From assembly GCA_910577575.1 (NCBI GenBank), contig CAJTOG010000040.1:1-17500 (forward strand): 17,500 nt of DNA, written 5' to 3'. The notes under the pieces are model-generated. The model was not told the origin of the DNA. It made no database searches and saw only the letters and a program-made list of their open reading frames with translations. Below, piece by piece: positions 1 to 6,048 of this stretch; the stretch's first letter is position 1; each line of letters begins with the position of its first letter. Source of the DNA: an uncultured Ruminococcus sp. Lineage in GTDB: Bacteria; Bacillota; Clostridia; Oscillospirales; Ruminococcaceae. The position numbers and the translations under genes were made by a program.

Positions 1-1388
1 ATGTACCGTTCCCGATGCAGAGCTTACCGCCCCTGCTCCGTGACTATTTACAGGCTGTTGCAGATTATGTGCAGGTAACGCCTGAAATGGCGGTTTTACC
101 GTTGCTGTCAGTTCTTTCGCTATGCGTTCAGGGTAAAGCACTTATAAAAAACGTTGGAAACAGCCACACAGAAACTCTTAACCTTTATACAATTACAGTT
201 GCATCACCCGGAGAGCGAAAGTCAGGCAGTCTGAAAGAGTTTATGCGACCTGTAGAAGAATTTCAGGAGCATTACAACAAAGTCCATGCCACAGAGATTG
301 AGGAGTATAGAACAGAGAGGGCATTTTTAGAGAATCAGAGACAATCTGCTTTAAAAGGCAAAAACGCTGATTTGCATACGGCAAAGACCATTACAAAGCA
401 GATTGCGGAGCTGGAGGAAAAGCACAGACTTGTATTGAATGTGAGTGATGCAACGCCCGAAGCTCTTGCAATGGAAATGTATACGCAGGGCGGTAAGATT
501 GGCATTATAGATGATGAGGGCAGTGTTTTTGACGTTCTGAGCGGCATATATTCAAGCGGACAGGCTAATATTAATATATTCCTGAAAGCTTACGACGGGT
601 CAGACTACACAATTCTGAGACGTACAAAAAACAATATAGAACTGAAAAAGCCCCTGCTTACTATGGGTCTTATGGTACAGCCCGAACACTTTCAGGAAGC
701 CATAAACAACAAACAATTTTCAGGACGTGGTTTTATACACCGCTTTTTATTCTCATTCCCTGAAAGTAAAGCCGGATATTTGAAAATGAGCAGTCCCGAT
801 ATTCCTGAAACACTCCTGAAACAGTACAGGGACTTAATTTTTCGCCTGCTCCGTATGCCGTCACCGCCCGAACTGCCTGTTATAGTATGCAGTAAGGAAG
901 CGGAGCTGTTGTTTTCTGATTATCATGAACACCTGCAGAAAGAAATAAGGGACGGCGGTATATTTGAGAACCTGAAAGAATGGGCATCAAAACAGTTTGC
1001 AAGGGCATTGAGGATTGCCGGAATAATTCACATTTGTGAATGCACACCCACCGAACAGTTGTCGGGGCAGACTGCCATGAACTCTATAGCAATAGCAATG
1101 TGGGCAGAAAATCAGGCTTTGAATGCATTGTCCGGCAGTGCATCAGAACCGCAGGAAGTAAGGAACGCCAAATATATAATTAAAAAATTACAAAAATCTG
1201 ATAAAGATATATTATCAAAATATGAATTACTAAGACTTTGCAGAACTTTAAGAGCATACGAATTTGAAGCACCTTTAGACCTGCTGGAAGATATGAATTG
1301 TATCAGGATTGAAATAATCAGAAACGGGGAACGGGGAAAGCCAAAGGAACGCATTAAAATCAATCCGCTTATAAAACTTAATCAATAA
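1..1388 (+). CDS. DUF3987 family protein, 5' end missing (element replication ATPase?)
   Basis: This gene is cut by the left edge. The frame is open from position 3 and reads VPFP before the first ATG at 15. In DUF3987 proteins the segment 'FP..SLPP.LRDY' is internal or near the domain start, so the ATG at 15 is probably not the real start. About 460 residues are visible. ASPGERKS near residue 64 resembles a degenerate Walker A loop, and IGIIDDEGS near residue 163 resembles Walker B. The segment IFLKAYDGSDYT followed by a TMGLMVQPEHF block is typical of the family. DUF3987 proteins are found on phages and integrative elements, often fused to or beside primase modules, and are thought to act as replicative helicase-like ATPases. 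The exact function here is inferred. The gene ends 130 bp before the integrase and is followed by a terminator. Confidence 0.75.
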   Translation, partial: VPFPMQSLPPLLRDYLQAVADYVQVTPEMAVLPLLSVLSLCVQGKALIKNVGNSHTETLNLYTITVASPGERKSGSLKEFMRPVEEFQEHYNKVHATEIEEYRTERAFLENQRQSALKGKNADLHTAKTITKQIAELEEKHRLVLNVSDATPEALAMEMYTQGGKIGIIDDEGSVFDVLSGIYSSGQANINIFLKAYDGSDYTILRRTKNNIELKKPLLTMGLMVQPEHFQEAINNKQFSGRGFIHRFLFSFPESKAGYLKMSSPDIPETLLKQYRDLIFRLLRMPSPPELPVIVCSKEAELLFSDYHEHLQKEIRDGGIFENLKEWASKQFARALRIAGIIHICECTPTEQLSGQTAMNSIAIAMWAENQALNALSGSASEPQEVRNAKYIIKKLQKSDKDILSKYELLRLCRTLRAYEFEAPLDLLEDMNCIRIEIIRNGERGKPKERIKINPLIKLNQ

Positions 1389-1390
1389 AA

Positions 1391-1427
1391 AATACCGTCC
1401 AAATTGAACGGGAGGACGGCATTTTTT
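1391..1427 (+). terminator. Rho-independent terminator after the DUF3987 gene
   Basis: A 6-bp stem CCGTCC/GGACGG (1395-1400 with 1414-1419) is followed by CATTTTTT. It starts 6 nt after the DUF3987 stop codon, so transcription of that gene probably stops before the integrase. Confidence 0.7.
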
Positions 1428-1446
1428 GAAAAGTAATTCAAAACGG

Positions 1447-1485
1447 TATGTTATGAATGATTTTCACCATTCTTATTATAACATA
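1447..1485. promoter_or_regulatory. Imperfect dyad upstream of the integrase
   Basis: Two nested inverted repeats, TATGTTAT/ATAACATA (1447-1454 with 1478-1485) and GAATG/CATTC (1455-1459 with 1468-1472), frame an 8-nt loop with a 5-nt bulge on one side. There is no T-run behind it, so it is not a simple terminator. It lies 33 nt upstream of the integrase start and could be an operator or recombinase-binding site. I see no convincing -35/-10 pair here. Confidence 0.4.
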
Positions 1486-1518
1486 TCCTCATACTAAAGT
1501 CAAGGGGGTATTTTTATT

Positions 1519-2709
1519 ATGGCAAGTATAAGAAAACGCAAAAACAGTTATTTAATTCGTATTTCATGTGGATATGATACCAATGGAAAGCAGATTGTAA
1601 AGTATATGACATGGAAACCGGATAAAGAATTAACAGCAAAACAAGCAGAAAAGGAAGCAGTCAGACAAGCGGTAATTTTTGAGGAACAATGCAAGAACGG
1701 CATGACCGGAACGCATAAAAGCATAAAATTTGCCGACTTCTGCACCATGTATCTTGAGATAAAAAGGAATATTCTTGCTCCTCGTACATATGAATATTAT
1801 AACAACCTGATTAATAATTTAATCGTACCTGTTTTAGGTAATATCAAATTATCAGAGTTGAAAACAACACATATACAGCAATTTATAAAATATCTGCAAA
1901 GCAGTAATAACAATTCACCGGCAACAATAAAAAGAAAATTAGCAGTTTTGCAATCAATATTAAAACAGGCGGTTAAACTGGATATTATTGAATCAAGTCC
2001 GGCAAATGCAGATAAGCTTACACTTCCTAAAACAGTAACGCCAAAGACTGAAATATTCAGCAAGCAGGAAGCGGCAGAAATGCTTGCTTGTTTAGAGCAT
2101 GAGCCGTTGCAGTTTCAGGTGTTGATACATCTTGCAATTATGACCGGTTGCCGTCTTGGTGAACTGGCAGGACTGAAATTCAGAGATATTGACTATCAGG
2201 TAAATAAAATTACTGTTGAACGTTCTGCATATAAGTTGTCCGGACAGCCGATAGCAACCAAAGCACCAAAGGATAATGACATACGCACGATTACTGTAAG
2301 CGGTCACTGTATAGACCTTATAAAACTTTTAAAAGCTGAAAAGACGGAGCAGGCTATTATAATGGGAAAAGCATGGCACAATGGAGACTGGTTATTTACT
2401 CAAAAAAACGGAGATATTATATATCCTCAAACACTGTCAAAACAATTCAGTAAGTTTCTTGAGCGTAATGGATTAAAGCACCGTAAATTTCACAGTTTGC
2501 GGCATACTTCTGCAACCTTGCTTTTATATGGCGGTATTAATCTTAAACAGGTGCAGGAACGTCTCGGACATGGTAACATATCAACGACAAACAAATATTT
2601 ACATTGTATAGCGGAAGCTGATGAAGAAGCCGCTGTTGTTTTACAGAATATGCTTATAACAAAAAAACATATTGAGAAAATCGAAACCGGCACAGAGCAA
2701 ACGGGCTGA
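1519..2709 (+). CDS. Site-specific tyrosine recombinase / integrase
   Basis: This full-length (396 aa) integrase of the Tn916/phage type cuts and joins DNA at att sites to insert or excise the element. Residues 1-60 form an arm-type DNA-binding domain (begins MASIRKRKNSYLIRISCGYD). Residues about 68-160 are the SAM-like core-binding domain. Residues about 180-370 are the catalytic domain. The complete active-site set is visible: R212 (MTGCRLGEL), K248 (IATKAPKDND), H325 and R328 (HSLRHTSA), H351 (LGHGNIS) and nucleophile Y360 (TTNKYLH). An AAGGGGG ribosome site at 1502-1508 lies 10 nt before the ATG. The gene converges on tRNA-Ala, which is the probable integration target. No excisionase gene is seen between it and the DUF3987 gene. 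The protein looks intact, so the element may still be able to move. Confidence 0.95.
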   Translation: MASIRKRKNSYLIRISCGYDTNGKQIVKYMTWKPDKELTAKQAEKEAVRQAVIFEEQCKNGMTGTHKSIKFADFCTMYLEIKRNILAPRTYEYYNNLINNLIVPVLGNIKLSELKTTHIQQFIKYLQSSNNNSPATIKRKLAVLQSILKQAVKLDIIESSPANADKLTLPKTVTPKTEIFSKQEAAEMLACLEHEPLQFQVLIHLAIMTGCRLGELAGLKFRDIDYQVNKITVERSAYKLSGQPIATKAPKDNDIRTITVSGHCIDLIKLLKAEKTEQAIIMGKAWHNGDWLFTQKNGDIIYPQTLSKQFSKFLERNGLKHRKFHSLRHTSATLLLYGGINLKQVQERLGHGNISTTNKYLHCIAEADEEAAVVLQNMLITKKHIEKIETGTEQTG

Positions 2710-2722
2710 AAATCAGTGAAAT

Positions 2723-2801
2723 ACAGGCAATTTTAAATTTTTTCAAAATTGGTATGCAAATAATGGTCAAATTACAGTAAGTTTAAAAGAACAGGCAATT
2801 T
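2723..2801. repeat. Direct repeat ACAGGCAATTT, two copies
   Basis: The 11-mer occurs at 2723-2733 and 2791-2801, 68 bp apart start to start, between the integrase stop and the tRNA-Ala 3' end. The second copy is also the left arm of the terminator hairpin. Repeats beside an att core may be arm sites for the integrase N-terminal domain, but this is an inference. The remaining bases of 2710-2790 show nothing else. Confidence 0.5.
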
Positions 2802-2830
2802 CCAAAATACAGAAAAATGCCTGTTTTTTT
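2790..2830. terminator. Bidirectional terminator between integrase and tRNA genes
   Basis: An 8-bp perfect stem AACAGGCA/TGCCTGTT (2790-2797 with 2818-2825) is followed on the plus strand by a T-run to 2830. Read on the minus strand it is followed by CTTTT. It can therefore end the integrase transcript and the leftward tRNA transcript. Confidence 0.75.
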
Positions 2831-2843
2831 CTATAAATTTTAA

Positions 2844-2919
2844 TGGTGGAGCATAGGGGATTCGAACCCCTGACCCCCACACTGCCAGTGTGATGCGCTC
2901 CCAACTGCGCTAATGCCCC
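2844..2919 (-). tRNA. tRNA-Ala(GGC)
   Basis: This 76-nt cloverleaf has an encoded CCA end. The acceptor arm GGGGCAT pairs with ATGCTCC and contains the G3-U70 wobble pair, the known alanine identity element. The anticodon stem TCACA/TGTGG closes the loop CTGGCAG, giving anticodon GGC. The T arm is AGGGG-TTCGAAT-CCCCT. The 3' end faces the integrase gene, which makes this gene the probable attachment site of the element to the left. Confidence 0.97.
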
Positions 2920-2966
2920 AAAGATTATTTTTTAAACCGGAAGAAATTATCTGTCGACTAATGAAT

Positions 2967-3057
2967 TGGCGGAGACGGTGGGATTTGAACCCACGTGCCT
3001 TTTAAGGGGCAACCTGATTTCGAGTCAGGCTCGTTATGACCACTTCGATACGTCTCC
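2967..3057 (-). tRNA. tRNA-Ser(CGA)
   Basis: This is a 91-nt class II tRNA with an encoded CCA. The acceptor arm is GGAGACG/CGTCTCC with discriminator G73. The anticodon stem is CCTGA/TCAGG and the loop CTCGAAA gives anticodon CGA. The long variable arm (about 3000-3012) is typical of tRNA-Ser. It is the first gene of a tRNA-Ser/tRNA-Ala pair, 47 nt apart. Confidence 0.97.
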
Positions 3058-3066
3058 ATAAATTTA

Positions 3067-3095
3067 ATTATATCATAGATTATGAAAAAAATCAA
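3067..3095 (-). promoter_or_regulatory. Sigma-A promoter of the tRNA-Ser/tRNA-Ala unit
   Basis: On the minus strand TTGATT (3090-3095) and TATAAT (3067-3072) are separated by exactly 17 nt. Transcription would start around 3060, only a few bases before the mature tRNA-Ser 5' end at 3057. Confidence 0.85.
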
Positions 3096-3144
3096 GTGTT
3101 TATATAAAAATAAATAATATAACTTAATATGACAAATCATCTAC

Positions 3145-3173
3145 TTGACTTTTTTATTTAAATGATGTATAAT
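3145..3173 (+). promoter_or_regulatory. Sigma-A promoter of smpB
   Basis: TTGACT (3145-3150) and TATAAT (3168-3173) are separated by 17 nt, with only one mismatch to consensus. The start site would be near 3180, giving an untranslated leader of about 30 nt before smpB. It is back to back with the tRNA promoter. Confidence 0.88.
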
Positions 3174-3210
3174 TTTAGATAATATATTAAATCTGATTGG
3201 AGATGTGGAA

Positions 3211-3675
3211 ATGCGTTCAAGGGGTACTAAGACTATTGCAGAAAACAGAAAGGCAAGACATGAATATTTTGTGCTTGAGACTTATGAAGCAGGAATAGAA
3301 CTTGTCGGAACTGAAGTGAAGTCAATTCGTCAGGGAGCTGTTAACCTTAAGGATTCATGGTGTTCTATTGATAAGGGCGAAATTTTTATCAGGGGTATGC
3401 ATATTTCACCATATGAAAAAGGTAATATATTTAACCGTGACCCTATGAGAGTAAGAAAACTTCTGATGCATAAAAGGGAAATCAATAAGCTTTTTGGTAC
3501 TGTTAAACAGGACGGTTTGTCACTTATTCCGCTCAGTCTTTATTTTAAGGATTCAAAGGTGAAAGTTCAGCTTGGATTATGCAAAGGTAAAAAACTTTAT
3601 GACAAAAGAGCTGATGCTGCAAAACGTGATGCAAAACGTGAGATTGACAGAAATATTAAATCACGAAACCAGTAA
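3211..3675 (+). CDS. smpB: SsrA-binding protein SmpB
   Basis: SmpB binds tmRNA (SsrA) and delivers it to stalled ribosomes for trans-translation. The 154-residue product has the usual family length and its hallmarks: IAENRKARHEYF near the N-terminus, ETYEAGIELVGTEVKSIRQG, FIRGMHISPYEKGN, and the basic tail KKLYDKRADAAKRDAKREI that enters the decoding centre. The start is ATG 3211, because GGAG (3199-3202) lies 8 nt upstream. The in-frame GTG at 3205 would sit only 2 nt behind that ribosome site. The gene is first in a two-gene unit with the SGNH hydrolase (9-nt gap). The tmRNA gene itself is not in this window. Confidence 0.97.
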   Translation: MRSRGTKTIAENRKARHEYFVLETYEAGIELVGTEVKSIRQGAVNLKDSWCSIDKGEIFIRGMHISPYEKGNIFNRDPMRVRKLLMHKREINKLFGTVKQDGLSLIPLSLYFKDSKVKVQLGLCKGKKLYDKRADAAKRDAKREIDRNIKSRNQ

Positions 3676-3684
3676 GGAGAATGT

Positions 3685-4671
3685 ATGTTCAGAAAAGTAT
3701 CATCAATTATTGTATCCGCATTTATTCTGTGCGGATTTACAGCTTGTTCGCTTACAGAGCGTGAACTTGTTGAAACAGAATATATAACGGAAGTACCGCC
3801 GAGAATGCTGTTCTTAGGGGATTCGATTCCTGCCGGATATGGTCTTGATGGATATACTGACAGTGATAATTATAACTGCGAATCATATTCAAATATACTT
3901 AAAGTCAAGTATGAAACAGAACTTTCAGAAATATGTAATCATGAAATGCAGAATTTTGCTGTTTCAGGTGCAACTTCAGATGATTTGCTGAATCTTCTTG
4001 ACAGCGGTAAGCTTGATTCAGCACTTGAAAGCAGTAATGCAGTTGTTGTTTCAATAGGCGGAAATGATATGCTTCATATAATGTTCAGTATGTTGTCAGA
4101 CTTGGGAATGTCTTCTGAAAACAGAACCATAGATATTGAAAACATTGATATTTTCGGAGCTGCTGTTCAGCTTATGAATATGGACAGTGAAATTGATGAT
4201 GCTCTTATGAATTTTGAAGTTAATCTCAAGGAAATTTCAACAATTCTTGGTAATAAAACTAACGGAACTGTTTATATGCAGACTCTTTACAATCCTCTTG
4301 AAACTTTTACAGATTTACAGCTTATTGTTGATTTTTCAGAAGAAAAAATTAATAAATATAATCAAATAATCAGAAATAATGCACAAAATTATACAATTAT
4401 TGATATTGCCTCTGAATTTGAAGGAAAATGCGGAGAACTTACAAGAATCAAAACTCTTGATATTCATCCGAATGAGGATGGTCACAGGTTTATTGCTGAA
4501 ATAATTGACAAATCATTCAGGGATGCAGGATTTAAGTACATAAAACAGGAATACAGTGCACCTCATCTTACTTTATTGGCTGTATTTCTTATTTTAGGCG
4601 GAATCTGTGCAATTGTTGCTGTTCTTCTGATTATTCCCAAGCTTTTTAAGAAAAAAGATGATGAAGTATAA
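3685..4671 (+). CDS. SGNH/GDSL hydrolase family protein, lipoprotein-like with C-terminal membrane segment
   Basis: The 328-residue protein begins with a basic start and hydrophobic stretch ending FTAC, a plausible lipobox with C21 as the lipidated residue, so it is probably exported. The hydrolase blocks are present: GDS with nucleophile S47 (LFLGDSIPAGYGL), a block II region around FAVSGATSDD (91-100), GGND (125-128), and the D259-x-H261 pair in LDIHPNEDGH. The family cleaves esters or acetyl groups on lipids, sugars or cell-wall polymers; the substrate here is unknown. Residues about 295-317 form a transmembrane helix followed by KLFKKKDDEV, which is not standard for the family and would anchor the catalytic domain outside the membrane at both ends. 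An AAGGAGA site lies 4-5 nt before ATG 3685. It is probably cotranscribed with smpB. Confidence 0.88.
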   Translation: MFRKVSSIIVSAFILCGFTACSLTERELVETEYITEVPPRMLFLGDSIPAGYGLDGYTDSDNYNCESYSNILKVKYETELSEICNHEMQNFAVSGATSDDLLNLLDSGKLDSALESSNAVVVSIGGNDMLHIMFSMLSDLGMSSENRTIDIENIDIFGAAVQLMNMDSEIDDALMNFEVNLKEISTILGNKTNGTVYMQTLYNPLETFTDLQLIVDFSEEKINKYNQIIRNNAQNYTIIDIASEFEGKCGELTRIKTLDIHPNEDGHRFIAEIIDKSFRDAGFKYIKQEYSAPHLTLLAVFLILGGICAIVAVLLIIPKLFKKKDDEV

Positions 4672-4676
4672 ATATG

Positions 4677-4703
4677 AATCCCCTGAATTTCAGGGGATTT
4701 TTT
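4677..4703. terminator. Terminator shared by the smpB unit and the his operon
   Basis: A perfect 10-bp stem AATCCCCTGA/TCAGGGGATT (4677-4686 with 4690-4699) with a 3-nt loop is followed by TTTTT on the plus strand. The convergent hisE stop codon is at 4705, so the same hairpin probably also ends the his transcript, although its minus-strand T-run is weak. Confidence 0.85.
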
Positions 4704-4704
4704 A

Positions 4705-5043
4705 TTATGTATTCTTGTCAACTGTATGGAATTTTTTAAGATTTCCTATTTTTTCGTTGCGTTCATCAAGTACTTTTTCAACATCAGACCATTCAAGCCC
4801 CTGATTTACGCAAAGTACCATAACATGATAGAGCAAATCATTGATTTCATTCATAAGCTCATCATTGTCGCCATTTTTTGCAGCAATTACTGTTTCAGTA
4901 GCTTCCTCGCCAATTTTTTTGCAGATTTTATCAACACCTTTGTCAAAAAGATAGCAGGTGTATGAATTTTCTGCAGCAGTACCGTTTTCGTACTGCTTTT
5001 TTCTTTCCTTGATTACCTCAAAGATTTCTTCATAAAGCGTCAT
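4705..5043 (-). CDS. hisE: Phosphoribosyl-ATP pyrophosphatase HisE
   Basis: HisE hydrolyses phosphoribosyl-ATP to phosphoribosyl-AMP and pyrophosphate (step 2 of histidine synthesis). The protein has 112 residues, the usual size. It shows the all-alpha MazG-like fold signature: GEEATETVIAAKNGD carries metal-binding glutamates and MNEINDLLYHVMVL carries the later E and D. The start chosen is ATG 5043: GGAGG lies 9 nt upstream inside the end of hisI, and MTLYEEIFEVIKERKK matches the family N-terminus. The open frame continues upstream to 5127 but this would be a 28-residue extension overlapping hisI. It is last in the operon. hisI and hisE are separate genes here, not the fused hisIE of enterobacteria. 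Confidence 0.96.
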   Translation of the reverse strand: MTLYEEIFEVIKERKKQYENGTAAENSYTCYLFDKGVDKICKKIGEEATETVIAAKNGDNDELMNEINDLLYHVMVLCVNQGLEWSDVEKVLDERNEKIGNLKKFHTVDKNT

Positions 5044-5047
5044 AAAA

Positions 5048-5392
5048 TTAATCCTCCGTATTGTAAATTTCATTAAAGAAACAGCTGTAGCTTCCTGTAT
5101 GGCAGGCAGCTCCTGTCTGTTCAACATTGATTAAAAGAGTATCATTGTCGCAGTCGCCATAAATTGATATTACTTTTTGCAAATGTCCAGATGTCGCACC
5201 TTTATTCCAGTATTCCTGACGTGAACGGCTCCAGAACCATGTATAGCCTGTTTCAAGAGTTTTTTTCAGGCTTTCTTTATTCATATATGCAAGCATAAGA
5301 ACTGTTTTGGTATTGACCTCATAGCAGATTGCAGGTATAAGTTCACCTTTGACGAAAAATTTATCGAGGTCGTTAAAATCAATTTTAATCAT
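5048..5392 (-). CDS. hisI: Phosphoribosyl-AMP cyclohydrolase HisI
   Basis: HisI opens the purine ring of phosphoribosyl-AMP to give ProFAR (step 3). The 114-residue protein has the family size for the stand-alone form. The Mg-binding motif GDCDND (D80, D82, D84) and the zinc ligands C81, C97 and C104 (in AACHTGSYSC) are complete. The substrate motif FWSRSRQEYWNKGATSG is present at 53-69. AAAGG at 5401-5405 lies 8 nt upstream of the ATG. The gene is separated from the upstream his genes by the yeiH gene and about 650 bp of decayed genes, so its expression depends on readthrough or on a local promoter that I do not see. Confidence 0.97.
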   Translation of the reverse strand: MIKIDFNDLDKFFVKGELIPAICYEVNTKTVLMLAYMNKESLKKTLETGYTWFWSRSRQEYWNKGATSGHLQKVISIYGDCDNDTLLINVEQTGAACHTGSYSCFFNEIYNTED

Positions 5393-5421
5393 AAATATAT
5401 CCTTTCATTTTATATCCAGAG

Positions 5422-5805
5422 TTATGTTATGGACATCGGACTTGAATCATCTGATTTTCTGAATCCGCATTTTTCATAAAATTCAATTTCATCATTGTAT
5501 GCGACTAAGACTATTCTGAGATAATCGGAATATTTTTCTCTGGTCATTTTGAGAATCTCCCTGCCAATCCGTCTGCCCTGATATTCAGGATTTATAAGCA
5601 GATAGTGAACATATGCAGTCATAATTCCGTCGTCCATTGCACATATCATTCCGACAAGTTTATTGCTGTCTCATACAGAAAACATTGTTTCAAAGTTTTT
5701 CATTGCAGTTACAAGTTTATCAGGATAATGACCGGATGGCCATTCAACAGATAGAAATAACTCATGAAGCTGTTCGCTATTGAAATCATAAGTATTTTTA
5801 TAAAT
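5422..5805 (-). pseudogene. GNAT acetyltransferase, broken (no start, in-frame TGA)
   Basis: The frame reads as a nearly complete GNAT N-acetyltransferase of about 127 residues. It starts in IYKNTYDFNSEQLHELFLSV and includes the acetyl-CoA loop YQGRRIGREIL (the R/Q-x-x-G-x-G/A motif) and the C-terminal EFYEKCGFRKSDDSSPM. A TGA stop interrupts it at 5671-5673 (SV*DSNKLVG), possibly a former TGG Trp codon. The codon before the first family-like residue is TAA (5806-5808) and no ATG is present, so the start has been lost at a junction with the small membrane-protein remnant upstream. TGA is used as a true stop in hisF, hisG, hisH, hisZ and polC here, so recoding is unlikely. The part downstream of the TGA could still be translated from ATG 5649 as 75 residues, without the first half of the fold. 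Confidence 0.8.
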
Positions 5806-6048
5806 TTAGGTACAAATTCAACATTATCATAAGCATTGAACGATAGAATGCGAACTGTTATTCCAATATTATAACCAAATTTTTCGTTTGGAAATAGTGA
5901 ATTATGCTTTGTAATTTCATACAGAGCAGAATTATATTGTACTGTTTCACCATCTAAATAATCATGTTTTATTGGAATAAGAAGAAAAATTAATAATAAA
6001 ATAATTACAATAATATTTATTTTGTTATTTTTTATAATTTATTACCAT
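5806..6048 (-). pseudogene. Small membrane-anchored protein, remnant
   Basis: Directly behind yeiH the minus strand encodes one hydrophobic helix (INIIVIILLLIFLLIPI) followed by a short extracytoplasmic-looking domain (DGETVQYNSALYEITK, later YNIGITVRILSFNAYDNVEF). Its frame (6038 down) has no canonical start codon. ATG 6046-6048, which overlaps the yeiH end, would join this frame if the six-A run (6028-6033, T on the plus strand) were one base shorter. After VPK the frame runs into GNAT sequence out of frame until a stop at 5709. So the gene seems to have lost its natural end as well as its start. I recall similar short one-helix proteins from Ruminococcus but can name no function. Confidence 0.6.

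Larger units (their letters stand above)
1..2843. mobile_element. End of an integrated element in tRNA-Ala (left part outside window)
   Basis: The stretch from the left window edge to the tRNA-Ala 3' end carries a DUF3987 replication-type gene and a tyrosine integrase, both pointing right. The integrase stop is 134 bp from the 3' end of a minus-strand tRNA-Ala gene. Tyrosine integrases commonly recombine at the 3' part of a tRNA gene and sit next to that site, so I infer that one attachment site lies in the tRNA-Ala 3' half (about 2844-2870) and that the element extends left beyond the window. The second copy of the attachment core would be outside the window, so the boundary is not proven. 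No structural phage gene or conjugation gene is visible, so prophage, satellite or mobilisable island cannot be told apart. Confidence 0.7.

Noticed and set aside
3205..3213. GTG 3205 as smpB start
   Set aside because: The ribosome site ends only 2 nt before it, while ATG 3211 has an 8-nt spacing.
5044..5127. Longer HisE with 28 extra N-terminal residues overlapping hisI
   Set aside because: The extension is not family-like, and ATG 5043 has a GGAGG site 9 nt upstream.
5671..5673. TGA in the GNAT frame as selenocysteine or Trp codon
   Set aside because: TGA is a working stop in hisF, hisG, hisH, hisZ and polC here, no SECIS-like hairpin was apparent, and the gene also lacks a start codon.
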